From: Pelagibacteraceae bacterium AG-359-E06 | GTDB taxonomy: Bacteria > Pseudomonadota > Alphaproteobacteria > Pelagibacterales > Pelagibacteraceae | Direction: 5' to 3' | Length of the DNA: 64,000 nt | NCBI GenBank assembly: GCA_003280495.1 | Contig: QCET01000001.1 | Span: forward strand, 1 to 64,000 | Shown: piece by piece, positions 1-11,309 of the stretch | Position numbering within the stretch: the first letter of the stretch is position 1 | How the letters are laid out: the number at the start of each line of letters is the position of its first letter | Program-made: the position numbers and the translations under genes | The notes under the pieces: model-generated | What the model saw: the letters and a program-made list of their open reading frames with translations, nothing else | Databases searched by the model: none | Told to the model about the DNA's origin: nothing

Positions 1-848
1 ACATCAATTAATTTATTTTTAAAAATGGAGAAAGTTTTGCCATCATACTCTTTTATAATTTCTTTAACGTCTTTATCCTGCAAACTTGCATAAATTGAAA
101 TTAAATTTTTTGCTTCAAAACGCTTTGAATTTTCATATAATATATTTAATTTTATTGGTTCGTTGTCAGTTTTGGCTTTTCTAATTTTTTGTGAAATTTG
201 ATCATTACTATCTTTGAGATTGATTCTAGATGAGTCTGAAGGATCTGATTTGCTCATTTTTTTTGTACCATCTCTAAGACTCATTATCCTAGAAACGTTT
301 TTAGGTATAATAGGCTCTGGGAGTTTAAAGAAATCTTTAACTTTAAAATCGTTATTAAATTTTTGCGCAATGTCTCTACAAAGTTCTAAATGCTGTTTTT
401 GATCTTCTCCTACTGGTACATGAGTTGCATTATAGATTAGTATATCAGCAGTCATTAGAACTGGATAAGTATATAATCCAACGCTTGCTTTCTCTTTATT
501 TTCACCAGCTTTTTCTTTAAACTGTGTCATCCTATTTAACCAACCTAACCTTGCTACACAATTTAGAATCCATGCCAATTCTAAGTGCGCTGGAACTCTT
601 GATTGTCTAAAAATTATATTTTTTTCATTATCTAAGCCTGACGCTAAAAATGCAGCAGTTGTTTCATATATATGATTTTTAATTTCTGTTTGATTATAAT
701 TAGTTGTTATGGCGTGGTAGTCAGCTAACATGTATAAACAATCAAATTTATTTTGTAAGCTAACAAAATTTTTTATTGCCCCCAAATAGTTACCTAGGTG
801 TAAATTTCCAGTTGGCTGAATCCCTGATAAAATTCTATTTTTTTCCAT
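1..848 (-). CDS. trpS: Tryptophanyl-tRNA synthetase, C-terminus cut by window edge
   Basis: Manual minus-strand translation from ATG at 848: [24 protein letters not shown]...; KMSKSDPSD motif near 250. Missing from the ORF track because its stop lies outside the window. Confidence 0.93.
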   Translation of the reverse strand, partial: MEKNRILSGIQPTGNLHLGNYLGAIKNFVSLQNKFDCLYMLADYHAITTNYNQTEIKNHIYETTAAFLASGLDNEKNIIFRQSRVPAHLELAWILNCVARLGWLNRMTQFKEKAGENKEKASVGLYTYPVLMTADILIYNATHVPVGEDQKQHLELCRDIAQKFNNDFKVKDFFKLPEPIIPKNVSRIMSLRDGTKKMSKSDPSDSSRINLKDSNDQISQKIRKAKTDNEPIKLNILYENSKRFEAKNLISIYASLQDKDVKEIIKEYDGKTFSIFKNKLID

Positions 849-853
849 AATAT

Positions 854-2380
854 CTAAATACTTTTTATTCTAAAATCGCGTATGCTGAAAGACCTAAACA
901 ATAATGAAAGAGCAAAATAAACTACAATAGATGATGAAATAATAAATATTAAATAAAAAAGTTTATAAATACCAGCAGTTTCAAAGTTATAGGAGAAATA
1001 AAAAAATTGGAAATAAAGTATTGATGCCATAATTAAAGTACATACAAAAATTTTTGAAAGTCTCTCAATAAATATTTTGTCAAACTCGTAAAAATTGTCT
1101 TTTTTTAAAAAAAATTTATATATGAATATTGAAATCCAACAAGAAATAGTAGTTCCAAAAGCAATTGATATAAATCCTATTTTGTTAAAAAATAATATAC
1201 TTATAAAAATATTTAAAATAACCGTTATTATTGAAACATGGAAAGGAAATTTTGTATTCCCTCTTGCAAAATAAAAATTGGAGTATAATTTTAATAAAGA
1301 GAAAGCTGGTAAACCATATCCAAAAACTTCTAGCGCCCTAGAGGTTTGCTTAATACTTTCATTATCAAAGGATCCATATCCAAATAAACAAGAAATGATT
1401 TGCTCTGAACCAATTATTAGTCCAGCGGCGGCGGGTGCTGAAAGAAAAAGTGAAAGTTCTACTGATCTATTTTGTAAAAATTTTACAATCTTGTCTGATT
1501 TGCTTTTTAAGCTTTTTGATAAAACCGGTAATATAACCGTACCTACAGCAATACCCGTAAGTGCTAATGGAAGTTGGTAAACTCTATCAGCATAATACAA
1601 ATAAGAAACTGCACTAGATTGAAATGATGCAATAATAGTACCTACTAAAATATTTATCTGCATAATTCCAGAAGAAAATATACTAGGCAATATCCTTTTA
1701 AAAAAATCTTTTATATTTTTTAAATATATAAAATTAAAACCTAATTTAGGGAGAAAGTATTTTCTTGTACAAAATACTAAAATCAAGAACTGAACAATAC
1801 CAGCAAAAAAAACAGCTAATGACATATTTTGTACAAATGATTTGTCATAAGCACTTGATATAAAAATAGAGATTATAAAAAAAATATTTAATATAATAGG
1901 AGCTGCAGCGGAGGCAGCAAATTTATTATTTGAATTTAGTATAGCTGATAAAAAAGATGAGAGTGAGACAAATAGTAAAAAGGGAAATGTAATTCTACTT
2001 AATGTCTTTGCCACTTCAAATTTATTAGGATCCTCTACGAAACCGGGAGAAATAATAAACATTACTCCACCCATGAAAATTTCACACAAGAATACAAATC
2101 CTAAAAGTATTATTAACAAAAAATTGAATATTGAGTTTGCAAACAAATATGACTGTTTTTTATTTTTAAATTTTGTATACATTGGAATAAATGCTGAATT
2201 AAAAGAACCCTCTGCAAAAAGACGCCTAAAAGTGTTTGGAAGTCTGAATGCTACAAAAAAAGCATCTGCTAGATAAGATGTACCAATAAAAATAGCTATC
2301 AAAATGTCTCTAATATAACCAAGAATTCTACTTATTATGGTTAGACCGCCAAATGACCCTACAGATTTTAAAATATTCAT
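854..2380 (-). CDS. murJ: Lipid II flippase MurJ (MviN)
   Basis: 508 aa polytopic protein; N-terminus [61 protein letters not shown] is typical of MurJ. Confidence 0.96.
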   Translation of the reverse strand: MNILKSVGSFGGLTIISRILGYIRDILIAIFIGTSYLADAFFVAFRLPNTFRRLFAEGSFNSAFIPMYTKFKNKKQSYLFANSIFNFLLIILLGFVFLCEIFMGGVMFIISPGFVEDPNKFEVAKTLSRITFPFLLFVSLSSFLSAILNSNNKFAASAAAPIILNIFFIISIFISSAYDKSFVQNMSLAVFFAGIVQFLILVFCTRKYFLPKLGFNFIYLKNIKDFFKRILPSIFSSGIMQINILVGTIIASFQSSAVSYLYYADRVYQLPLALTGIAVGTVILPVLSKSLKSKSDKIVKFLQNRSVELSLFLSAPAAAGLIIGSEQIISCLFGYGSFDNESIKQTSRALEVFGYGLPAFSLLKLYSNFYFARGNTKFPFHVSIITVILNIFISILFFNKIGFISIAFGTTISCWISIFIYKFFLKKDNFYEFDKIFIERLSKIFVCTLIMASILYFQFFYFSYNFETAGIYKLFYLIFIISSSIVVYFALSLLFRSFSIRDFRIKSI

Positions 2381-2452
2381 TTAATTATTGTTTTACAGAA
2401 AAATTCCTCTAAATTAAAAGCTTATCTCTAAAGATTTAGGCAATTCTTTGAA

Positions 2453-4732
2453 ATGAACAAGAAAGATAATATAGAAAAATATAGCGATAAAGAAGCTTTG
2501 GATTTTCACACTGGGGGAAAACCAGGAAAGATAGAAATTATTTCGTCAAAAGACTTAGCAACACAAAGAGATTTGGCTTTAGCATATTCTCCAGGAGTAG
2601 CTGTACCATGTATAGAAATTTCTAAAAATGAGCAAAGTGCATACGACTACACGAGTAAAGGTAATTTAGTTGCTGTTATTAGTAATGGGAGTGCAATATT
2701 AGGTTTAGGAGACTTAGGTGCACTAGCCTCGAAACCAGTTATGGAAGGGAAATCAGTTTTATTTAAAAGATTTGCAGATATCGATTCAATAGATATTGAA
2801 ATAGATTCAAAAGACTCTAATGAGATTATAAATTGTATAAGTAAGATTTCAAAAACTTTCGGTGGTATTAATTTGGAGGATATTGCTGCACCGGACTGTT
2901 TCATAATAGAAGAAAAGCTTAAACAGTTGGTAGACATCCCAATTTTTCATGACGACCAACATGGAACTGCTATTATTACTACCGCTGGATTAATAAATGC
3001 ACTAGATATAGCCAAAAAAGATATTAAGAAAGTTAAGATTGTTGTTAATGGAGCTGGAGCATCAGCAATAGCTTGCACTGAGTTATTTAAAAATAGTGGA
3101 GTACCGAACGAAAATGTAATCATGCTTGACAGGAAAGGTGTTATCTACAGAGATAGGCCAGGCAAAATTGATCAATGGAAATCTAAACACGCGATAAATA
3201 CCAAACATCGGACATTAGAAGATGCAATTAAAAATGCTGATGTTTTTCTTGGATTATCCGCAAAAGACGTGTTGAAACCTGAAATGGTAAAATCGATGGC
3301 AAAAAATCCAATTATATTTGCATGCGCAAATCCTGATCCTGAAATAAAACCAGAGCTTGTTCATGAAATCAGAAATGACGCTATTGTAGCTACAGGCCGT
3401 TCAGATTACCCAAATCAAGTAAATAACTTGATCGGATTTCCATATATATTTAGAGGCGCACTTGATGTGAGAGCAAAAACAATTAATGAAGAGATGAAAG
3501 TAGCTGCTGCAAACGCAATTGCAAAATTAGCTCGCGAGGATGTGCCAGATGAGGTAGTGGTTGCTTATGGCGGAGAAAGACCGCAATACGGTAAAGATTA
3601 TATAATCCCATCGACTTTTGATCCGAGGCTTATAACCTCAATACCTATTGCCGTTGCAAAAGCTGCAATGAAAAGTGGTGTTGCACAAAAACCAATTAAG
3701 GATTTTTCAATTTATGAACAGCAATTGGCTGAGAGACTTGATCCATCTATGAATTTTATGAAAACGATTAACTCATTAATTAAAAGTAAGACAAAAAAAA
3801 TAGTGTTTGCCGAGGGTGAGGATCCAGAAAGTTTAAAAGCAGCTGTAGCTTTTAAAAATAGCGGGTTAGGTGAACCAATTTTGATTGCAAATGAGGAGAA
3901 GCTTAAAAATACATTTAAAAAGATTGGCTTAAACGAAAATTACAAAATTCAAGTTACAAATTCAACTGATAAAGATAAATCTAAAAAATATATTAATTAT
4001 CTCTACAAAAAATTACAAAGAAAAGGTGTTTTGGAAGCTGAGTGCAACAAACTTGTTAAAACAGACCGCGTGACATGGGGTTCGTGTATGGTTGCTTGCG
4101 GCGATGCCGATGGAATGGTAGCTGGTAATACAAGGCATTATGCTGCAACAGTAGATAAATTAATGCAATCTATAGGTTCGAGAGATGATGAAATTGTTTT
4201 TGGATTGTGTGTTTTTGTTAATAGAGGAAGAACAATCGTAATAGCTGACACAAATGTAATTGAATACCCAACATCTGAGGAGCTTGCATCAATTGCAAAA
4301 TCGTCCGCTAGAGTAGCAAAACTTCTTGGTTTAGATCCAAAAATTGCATTTTTATCACATTCAACTTTTGGGCAACCGGAAACTGATAGAACTAAACGGA
4401 TATCAAAAGCAGTCGAAATGTTAAAAGATGAGAAGGTAGATTTCCTATTTGATGGCGAGATGCAACCAGATGTAGCACTTAATAATAAATATAAAGGTAC
4501 TTATTCTTTTTCTAACATTGTAGGTAGTGCAAATGTTTTAGTAATGCCCTCAATACATGCTGCTGCAATTTCCATAAAAATGTTAAAAGAACTTTCACGC
4601 GGTAAAGTATTTGGACCATTATTAATTGGTCTAGCACAACCAATTGAAGTCGCTCCTCTACGATCTTCAAGCTCAGAAATATTAAATTTAGCTTCCATAG
4701 CGGCTTACTCCTCTGAGATTATTAAATATTAA
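2453..4732 (+). CDS. maeB: NADP-dependent malic enzyme fused to phosphotransacetylase-like domain
   Basis: 759 aa; malic enzyme motifs (AYSPGVAVPC, FHDDQHGTAI) plus a C-terminal PTA-like domain. Confidence 0.95.
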   Translation: MNKKDNIEKYSDKEALDFHTGGKPGKIEIISSKDLATQRDLALAYSPGVAVPCIEISKNEQSAYDYTSKGNLVAVISNGSAILGLGDLGALASKPVMEGKSVLFKRFADIDSIDIEIDSKDSNEIINCISKISKTFGGINLEDIAAPDCFIIEEKLKQLVDIPIFHDDQHGTAIITTAGLINALDIAKKDIKKVKIVVNGAGASAIACTELFKNSGVPNENVIMLDRKGVIYRDRPGKIDQWKSKHAINTKHRTLEDAIKNADVFLGLSAKDVLKPEMVKSMAKNPIIFACANPDPEIKPELVHEIRNDAIVATGRSDYPNQVNNLIGFPYIFRGALDVRAKTINEEMKVAAANAIAKLAREDVPDEVVVAYGGERPQYGKDYIIPSTFDPRLITSIPIAVAKAAMKSGVAQKPIKDFSIYEQQLAERLDPSMNFMKTINSLIKSKTKKIVFAEGEDPESLKAAVAFKNSGLGEPILIANEEKLKNTFKKIGLNENYKIQVTNSTDKDKSKKYINYLYKKLQRKGVLEAECNKLVKTDRVTWGSCMVACGDADGMVAGNTRHYAATVDKLMQSIGSRDDEIVFGLCVFVNRGRTIVIADTNVIEYPTSEELASIAKSSARVAKLLGLDPKIAFLSHSTFGQPETDRTKRISKAVEMLKDEKVDFLFDGEMQPDVALNNKYKGTYSFSNIVGSANVLVMPSIHAAAISIKMLKELSRGKVFGPLLIGLAQPIEVAPLRSSSSEILNLASIAAYSSEIIKY

Positions 4733-5337
4733 TTTTTTAATCTTTGATTATTAGTAAGATCAGAAACCAAGAAAATACTTGATACAACTTCTTCAACATC
4801 GTTTATCTGATTTGCTTCATTGATGACAAGCTTTCTTTCTTCCTCATTCCTTGCAATCCCAAAAATATAAATATTTTGATTAACTGTTGTAATCTGAAAA
4901 TTTCCTGATTTTATATTTTTGTCACTCACTAACGCAACTTTTAATTGCGATGTAATGAGTACATCTTTTGCCTTATCTTTCCAGGTCGTTTCATCTTTAA
5001 CTGTTATATTATTTTGGACAGACCTTACGCCATCTGTCTCCCACGCTAATTTAGTCATTAAAATTTTCTCATCTATAGAATTAACCTCTCCTTTAATAAA
5101 AAATCTTCCATCTAACGATTTACCTTTCACAGCTATAAAATATTTTTTATCTGTCTCAGTAATTTTGATTTTAAAAGATTTCTCTATAATATTATCATCA
5201 ACAATCGTCCCAAAAGTCCTTGGGTCTTCAGAAATTTGTACTCCTGTTTTAATAACTCCAACAGTTGCTGTACCTATTACAGGTACGCAACTGTAAAAAA
5301 CTAAAATTATTGGAATTATTCTTAGTAATTTATTCAT
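4729..5337 (-). CDS. BON-domain periplasmic lipoprotein
   Basis: Signal/lipobox-like N-terminus (IILVFYSCVPV) and two BON-like repeats (DVLITSQLKVAL..., IYIFGIARNEEERKLVINEANQINDVEEV). Confidence 0.8.
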   Translation of the reverse strand: MNKLLRIIPIILVFYSCVPVIGTATVGVIKTGVQISEDPRTFGTIVDDNIIEKSFKIKITETDKKYFIAVKGKSLDGRFFIKGEVNSIDEKILMTKLAWETDGVRSVQNNITVKDETTWKDKAKDVLITSQLKVALVSDKNIKSGNFQITTVNQNIYIFGIARNEEERKLVINEANQINDVEEVVSSIFLVSDLTNNQRLKN

Positions 5338-6175
5338 TTAATAATTTAATTACCTTTGCGTATATACTCTTTTTACTCAAATTGTATTTGTTACCTAAAT
5401 ATTCAGATATATCTTTTGACTTCATTTTTCCAATCAATAATTTAATTTCTGCTACGATATCAACAGGGTTATCTTCTTTTTCTTTTTGTTCAGAAAAATT
5501 ATTGTCTATTAAAAGAGTTAATTCCCCTTTATTATTTTTTTCAACATACCTTTGAAGTTTATCTACTTTATCTCTTATATAAGTTTCATGAACCTTTGTT
5601 ATTTCCCTTGCTATAAAAAATTCCATAGCATAAAAATGCTTTATAATTATTTCTTGGTATTTTTTTAAATCCCTAGATGGAATAAAAAAAATTAAAACTC
5701 CGTTGATTTTTTTTAATTTAATTAAATATCTTTCTGCTTCAGCAAGTTTCTTTGGAAGGAATCCAGCAAAATGAAATTTTTCTTGGAAACCTGATACACT
5801 ATAGGCTGCAATAGGCGCAGAGACACCAGGTACTGGAAAAATATTTATTTTATTTTTATGTACCGCTGTAATTAAACTTTTTCCTGGATCAGAAACTGAC
5901 GGTGTTCCAGAGTCAGACACCAATGATATTATTTTACCCTTTTTTAAATCTTCAATAATTGTGTCTTTTGTTTTAGTCTCGTTAAACTTGTGATAACTAA
6001 CCAATTTTTTTGATATTTTAAAATAATTTAGAATTTTTAATGTATTTCTAGTATCTTCACACAGTATATAATCTGAATTAGAAATTGTATCTTTAGCTCT
6101 GGATGTTATATCGTTGAGATTGCCAATTGGTAGACTAACGATGTATAATCCACTCTTTAATATGTTTTTATTCAT
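5330..6175 (-). CDS. rsmI: 16S rRNA 2'-O-ribose C1402 methyltransferase RsmI
   Basis: LYIVSLPIGNLNDITSRA, CEDTRNTLKIL and SDSGTPSVSDPG motifs. Confidence 0.95.
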   Translation of the reverse strand: MNKNILKSGLYIVSLPIGNLNDITSRAKDTISNSDYILCEDTRNTLKILNYFKISKKLVSYHKFNETKTKDTIIEDLKKGKIISLVSDSGTPSVSDPGKSLITAVHKNKINIFPVPGVSAPIAAYSVSGFQEKFHFAGFLPKKLAEAERYLIKLKKINGVLIFFIPSRDLKKYQEIIIKHFYAMEFFIAREITKVHETYIRDKVDKLQRYVEKNNKGELTLLIDNNFSEQKEKEDNPVDIVAEIKLLIGKMKSKDISEYLGNKYNLSKKSIYAKVIKLLNE

Positions 6176-6207
6176 TAATTTATTAATAGCTCAATTACGA
6201 TCATAGC

Positions 6208-7362
6208 ATGAAGGCAATTAAATATATCTTATTTTTTTACCTCGTGGTTTTTTTCACAGTTTCTGCTCATGCTAAAAAAGACAAGTTAAGAATCGCAGCA
6301 ATTTTACCCCTTACAGGCAAATATAGCGATATTGGAGTTAGAGTCATGAATACAATTCAGTTGACCATATTTGAGTTAGATAATTTAAATATTGAAATAT
6401 ATCCTTATGATACAAATAGTTCAAAAGGAGGCACTAAAGATGCCTATCTAAAAGCAAGAGAAAAAAATTTAAATATATTTATCGGACCAATAACTTCAGA
6501 GTCATTGGAAGAAATCAAAAATCTAAAAGATTTTCAAAATTCATTTTTCTTCTCATTTAGCAATAAAGAAACAAAAATACCCTCAAATGTTCTAAATTTC
6601 GGTGTAAATTTATCTTCAGAAATAAAAGCACTAGATGGCTTTCTAAAAAAAAGAAGTGATAAAATTGTTTATTTTGCTAAAGAAAACAATTTTTCAAAAC
6701 TTACATTGGAGCAGTTAAAGTCAAAGGTAAAGATTAAAAAAAAATACTTTTACAGGGATTTTAATGAAATTAAATTGAGATCACTACAAGCAACTAATTT
6801 TAATTACCGAAATAAAAAACATTTAGATCAAATCAAAAGGTTGAAGGCTACTGGAGACGAAGGTGACGCAAATTATGCAAAAGAGTTAGAGAAACACGAT
6901 ACTAGAGAGGGTGTTAATTACAGACGCGTATTTATACCGAATTATAACAATGAACTCATTGCATCAATTTCTTTTTTTGATTTTTACGATGTTAATTATA
7001 AAACTGTTCAATTCATTACATTAAATCAGTGGTTTAATAGAAATTTATTATTAGAACCATCATTGGAAAATATTATTTTTCCATCTATTAATCTCAATGC
7101 TTTTGACAAATTAAATAAAAAATATAAAAAAGTTTACGGTAATAACATTGAGAATATTGAAATTTTGGCATTTGATATTGTTCCTTTAATTGCATCGACG
7201 TGGTTTAATAAAAAAGAAGATTATTTAAGAATTGAGGATTTTCAAAAATCTACTTTTAAAGGTGAGATCGGAAAATTTAAAATTGAAAAAAATAAAGTAA
7301 ATCACGAATTACAACTTTACAAAATTAAAAAAGGTAAATTCATTAAAGTTAAGAAAACTTAA
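6208..7362 (+). CDS. Penicillin-binding protein activator / periplasmic-binding-fold protein (LppC-like)
   Basis: Signal peptide; LRIAAILPLTGKYSDIGVRVMNTIQLTIFEL typical of Peripla_BP_6/LppC proteins next to rsmI. Confidence 0.75.
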   Translation: MKAIKYILFFYLVVFFTVSAHAKKDKLRIAAILPLTGKYSDIGVRVMNTIQLTIFELDNLNIEIYPYDTNSSKGGTKDAYLKAREKNLNIFIGPITSESLEEIKNLKDFQNSFFFSFSNKETKIPSNVLNFGVNLSSEIKALDGFLKKRSDKIVYFAKENNFSKLTLEQLKSKVKIKKKYFYRDFNEIKLRSLQATNFNYRNKKHLDQIKRLKATGDEGDANYAKELEKHDTREGVNYRRVFIPNYNNELIASISFFDFYDVNYKTVQFITLNQWFNRNLLLEPSLENIIFPSINLNAFDKLNKKYKKVYGNNIENIEILAFDIVPLIASTWFNKKEDYLRIEDFQKSTFKGEIGKFKIEKNKVNHELQLYKIKKGKFIKVKKT

Positions 7363-7960
7363 AATATTTCTTAATTTTTTTAAAAGCTTTATATCTATGA
7401 GAGATTTTTTGCTTTTCTCTTTTTTTTAATTCACCAAAAGTTTTTTTTTGACCATAAGGAATGAATATAGGATCGTATCCGAAGCCATTTTTTCCCTTTG
7501 CTGGAAATACAATCCTTCCCTTAATTCTTCCAATAAACTCTCTCGAAGTTCCATCTGGAAGTGCTATAGATAAGCAACATACAAAATTTGCTTTTGAATT
7601 TAACTTATTTTTTTTTTTTAACTTTTTATAAACTTTTTGAATTGCCAAATTAAAATTTTTTTTTCTTCCTGCCCATCTAGCTGAATAAATACCTGGTTGA
7701 TTATTTAATTCTAATATTTCAATACCAGAGTCGTCAGAGATACATACGATGTTACTTGATTTAGCACCATAAAGAGATTTGATTTTTGCATTAGCCTGAA
7801 AGGTTTTTCCATTTTCAACAGGTTCTTTCATGTTAAAATCTTTCGGTTTAAAATAACGAATTTTTTGTGGCAATAACTCCTTAATCTCCTTAAATTTACC
7901 AGGATTATTTGTAGCTATTAAAATTTTCTTTGTCGATTTTAAAATTTTAAACTTATTCAC
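7349..7960 (-). CDS. rdgB: XTP/dITP diphosphatase RdgB
   Basis: ILIATNNPGKFKEIKELL; SDDSGIEILELNNQPGIYSARWAG; FGYDPIFIP. Confidence 0.95.
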   Translation of the reverse strand: MNKFKILKSTKKILIATNNPGKFKEIKELLPQKIRYFKPKDFNMKEPVENGKTFQANAKIKSLYGAKSSNIVCISDDSGIEILELNNQPGIYSARWAGRKKNFNLAIQKVYKKLKKKNKLNSKANFVCCLSIALPDGTSREFIGRIKGRIVFPAKGKNGFGYDPIFIPYGQKKTFGELKKREKQKISHRYKAFKKIKKYFKFS

Positions 7961-8669
7961 TTAATATTTTTTTTTGATATTTTATTATTTCAGATATTAT
8001 GTCTTTTGCTTTAATCAACATTTCATTAAATTGTTTTTCACTGCATGCCTCTTTCTCTGATGTTAATTGTATTTCTATTAAATCTCGTGAACTATTAATT
8101 ACAAAATTTGCATCCACATCAGCTGTACTATCTTCTTCGTAATCTAAATCTATTAGGTGATCACCATTTACGTAACCGCTACTTATCGCTGCAATTTGAT
8201 TTTTTATTGGATTAGTATTAATTATTTTTTTACTTTGCATTATTTTAATACATTCTACTAATGCAATATATCCACCAGTTATAGATGCAGTCCTTGTTCC
8301 TCCATCTGCTTGGATCACATCGCAATCAATAGTTATCAAATTTTCTCCTAATATGCTTAGATCAACTGAAGATCTTAACGCCCTACCTATTAATCTTTGA
8401 ATTTCAGATGTTCGACCTGAAATTTTTCCAACGGACGCCTCTCGTCTCATTCTCTCGTTTGTTGATCTTGGTAACATGCCATACTCAGCAGTTATCCATC
8501 CTTTACCACTACCCTTCAACCACTTCGGTAGTTTACCTTCGAAAGACGCTGTACAAATAATTTGGGTATTACCTAACTTGATTAAACACGACCCGTCTGC
8601 ATTTTTAATGTTATTTTTAACAATTTCGAGGGGTCTTATCTCAAAATTTTTTCTATTTTTTCTTATCAT
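7953..8669 (-). CDS. rph: Ribonuclease PH
   Basis: TAEYGMLPRSTNERMRREASVGKISGRTSEIQRLIGRALR; paired with rdgB. Confidence 0.97.
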   Translation of the reverse strand: MIRKNRKNFEIRPLEIVKNNIKNADGSCLIKLGNTQIICTASFEGKLPKWLKGSGKGWITAEYGMLPRSTNERMRREASVGKISGRTSEIQRLIGRALRSSVDLSILGENLITIDCDVIQADGGTRTASITGGYIALVECIKIMQSKKIINTNPIKNQIAAISSGYVNGDHLIDLDYEEDSTADVDANFVINSSRDLIEIQLTSEKEACSEKQFNEMLIKAKDIISEIIKYQKKILSE

Positions 8670-8729
8670 TTGAACTTGGATTTTTTTAAACCATCATTAT
8701 ATATCCTTTTAACAGATTAAAGATACATT

Positions 8730-9275
8730 ATGACTGACAAAAATGATGAAAAAAAGTCCTCTTCACCGAAGGATACTGAAATAAGCCCTAAAAACTTAGC
8801 TAACAACGATGATAATTCTAATGAAAAAAAAATAAAAGAACTTAACGATAAACTTTTGCGAGCTTTAGCTGAAAGCGAGAATTTAAGAAAAAATCATGAA
8901 AAAGAGAAAGAAGATATTATAAAGTTTGGGGCATCGACGTTTGCTCTACAAATTTTAGCACTTACTGATAATTTGCATCGAGCGTTTAATATTTTTAAAC
9001 AAAACGATAAATTCAAAACTACCGAATTTAAAGAGATTTTAGAGGGTGTGGAAATTATTGAAAAAGATTTAGAAAGCACTCTAAAACAAAATAACATAAA
9101 CTACATCAAATGCTTAGGACTAAAATTCGATCCTAATTTTCATCAGGCAGTTGGGCAGAAAGAGAGCGATAAAGAAGAGGGCACTATAATTGAAGAAGTC
9201 CAGAAAGGTTACACACTATACGAGAGATTATTGAGACCTTCTATGGTATATGTAGCTAAAAACCCTAAAAAATAA
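8730..9275 (+). CDS. grpE: Nucleotide exchange factor GrpE
   Basis: RALAESENLRKNHEKEKEDIIKF... and FDPNFHQAVGQ; immediately precedes dnaK. Confidence 0.95.
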   Translation: MTDKNDEKKSSSPKDTEISPKNLANNDDNSNEKKIKELNDKLLRALAESENLRKNHEKEKEDIIKFGASTFALQILALTDNLHRAFNIFKQNDKFKTTEFKEILEGVEIIEKDLESTLKQNNINYIKCLGLKFDPNFHQAVGQKESDKEEGTIIEEVQKGYTLYERLLRPSMVYVAKNPKK

Positions 9276-9299
9276 GTATTTTTCAAATAAAAAATATTC

Positions 9300-9338
9300 A
9301 ATTAATACCTTGTAAAACTCAATATAATTACCACATCA
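9300..9338 (+). promoter_or_regulatory. Candidate RpoH (sigma-32-like) heat-shock promoter of dnaK
   Basis: AATTAATACCTTGTAA-N15-CCACAT; matches sigma32-type CTTG(AAA)...CCCCAT layout and is nearly repeated upstream of hslV. Confidence 0.55.
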
Positions 9339-9359
9339 TACATTACTAAGGAGAATATT

Positions 9360-11285
9360 ATGACGAGAATTATAGGAATAGATTTAGGTACAACGAATTC
9401 ATGTGTCGCTGTAATGGATGGGAAAGAAGCCAAAGTTATTGAAAATGTAGAGGGAGCAAGAACTACCCCTTCAGTTGTAGCATTTACTGATAATGAAAAA
9501 CTTGTTGGGATGTCTGCTAAAAGACAAGCTGTAACTAATCCAGAAAATACTTTGTACGCCGTAAAAAGACTAATTGGTAGAAAATTTGATGGGGCAGCAG
9601 TTAAGAAAGATATTGATAGCCTTCCATATAAAATTATAAAATCAGAAAATGGAGACGCTTGGGTAGAGGCTAAAAATAATAAATACTCACCAAGCCAAAT
9701 TTCAGCATTTGTACTTCAAAAAATGAAAGAAACTGCAGAAAAATATTTAGGTTCTGAAGTAAAAAAAGCAGTTATAACAGTTCCTGCTTACTTTAATGAC
9801 TCACAAAGACAAGCAACGAGAGATGCAGGAAAAATTGCAGGATTAGAAGTAGAAAGAATTATTAATGAACCAACCGCGGCTGCATTAGCATATGGTCTAG
9901 ACAAAAAAAAAGCTAAAACAGTTGCTGTTTATGATTTAGGTGGTGGAACATTTGATATATCTATACTTGAGCTTGGAGATGGTGTGTTCGAAGTTAAATC
10001 CACTAACGGTGATACAGCTTTAGGAGGTGAAGATTTTGATACAAAGATAGTAGATTATCTTGCTGATGAATTTAAAAAAGACAATGCGATTGATTTGAAA
10101 CAGGATAAGTTAGCTCTACAAAGATTGAAGGAAGCTGCTGAAAAAGCAAAAATTGAATTATCATCTTCTGCACAAACTGAAATTAATCTACCTTTTATTA
10201 CTGCAGATAAGTCGGGGCCAAAACATTTAACTCTAAAGCTAACTAGAGCTAAATTAGAGTCAATTGTCTCTGAGTTAATTGAAAAAACCATAGGTCCTTG
10301 CAAAACAGCTTTGAAAGACGCTGGTATGTCGGCTGGAGAAATTGGCGAGGTGATTCTTGTTGGTGGAATGACAAGAATGCCAAAGATCGTAGAAACTGTT
10401 AAAAACTTCTTTGGAAAAGAACCTAGTAAAAGTGTTAATCCAGATGAAGTGGTAGCCATGGGTGCAGCAATTCAAGCAGGTGTATTACAAGGCGATGTTA
10501 AAGATGTGTTATTGCTAGATGTAACTCCTCTGTCACTTGGAATAGAAACATTAGGTGGAGTGGTTACAAAACTAATAGAAAAAAATACGACTATACCAAC
10601 AAAAAAAAGCCAAGTATTCTCTACGGCTGAAAATAATCAACCAGCCGTATCTATCAGGGTATTTCAAGGTGAAAGAGAAATGGCGGCTGATAACAAGCTA
10701 CTTGGTAATTTTGAATTAACTGGAATACCGCCAGCACCAAGAGGAGTCCCTCAAATTGAAGTAACGTTTGATATAGACGCAAATGGAATTGTAAGTGTTT
10801 CAGCAAAAGACAAAGGAACTGGAAAAGAACAAAAAATTCAAATTCAGGCTTCAGGTGGACTATCTGACGAAGAAATCGAAAAAATGGTCAAAGACGCTGA
10901 GGCAAATAAAGAAGCTGACAAAAAGAAAAGAGAAGAAGTCGATGCAAAAAATCAAGCAGATTCATTAGTAGCCTCTACTGAGCAAAGTTTAAAAGAGCAT
11001 GGAACTAAAATTAGCAAAGAAGAGAAGGCAACTATTGAGAAAGACATTCAGGCATTAAAAGATGCTATTAAATCAGACAAAGTCGAGGATATTAAATCTA
11101 AAACCCAAACTTTGGTTCAGTCTTCAATGAAGCTTGGTGAAGCAATTTATAAGGAACAACAGGCAAAAAGTGGTAAGGCTGGAGCTAAACCTGAAGGTCA
11201 AACGACATCTGGAAACAATAAAAAAGATGATGTTGTAGACGCTGAATATGAAGAAGTAAAAGACGATAAAAAAGATAGCGCGTAA
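9360..11285 (+). CDS. dnaK: Chaperone DnaK
   Basis: [18 protein letters not shown]; full-length 641 aa HSP70. Confidence 0.99.
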   Translation: MTRIIGIDLGTTNSCVAVMDGKEAKVIENVEGARTTPSVVAFTDNEKLVGMSAKRQAVTNPENTLYAVKRLIGRKFDGAAVKKDIDSLPYKIIKSENGDAWVEAKNNKYSPSQISAFVLQKMKETAEKYLGSEVKKAVITVPAYFNDSQRQATRDAGKIAGLEVERIINEPTAAALAYGLDKKKAKTVAVYDLGGGTFDISILELGDGVFEVKSTNGDTALGGEDFDTKIVDYLADEFKKDNAIDLKQDKLALQRLKEAAEKAKIELSSSAQTEINLPFITADKSGPKHLTLKLTRAKLESIVSELIEKTIGPCKTALKDAGMSAGEIGEVILVGGMTRMPKIVETVKNFFGKEPSKSVNPDEVVAMGAAIQAGVLQGDVKDVLLLDVTPLSLGIETLGGVVTKLIEKNTTIPTKKSQVFSTAENNQPAVSIRVFQGEREMAADNKLLGNFELTGIPPAPRGVPQIEVTFDIDANGIVSVSAKDKGTGKEQKIQIQASGGLSDEEIEKMVKDAEANKEADKKKREEVDAKNQADSLVASTEQSLKEHGTKISKEEKATIEKDIQALKDAIKSDKVEDIKSKTQTLVQSSMKLGEAIYKEQQAKSGKAGAKPEGQTTSGNNKKDDVVDAEYEEVKDDKKDSA

Positions 11286-11309
11286 ATTACTTAACGTTGA
11301 GGATCAAAA

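Noticed and set aside
8675-8702. CTTGGAT upstream of grpE considered as a third RpoH promoter
   Set aside because: Lacks the AATTAATAC extension and at 15 nt downstream reads TTATAT, not CCACAT; too weak to call.
10055-10475. Antisense ORFs inside dnaK (134 aa and 66 aa)
   Set aside because: Shadow ORFs over a highly conserved coding region; low-complexity translations and no independent signals.
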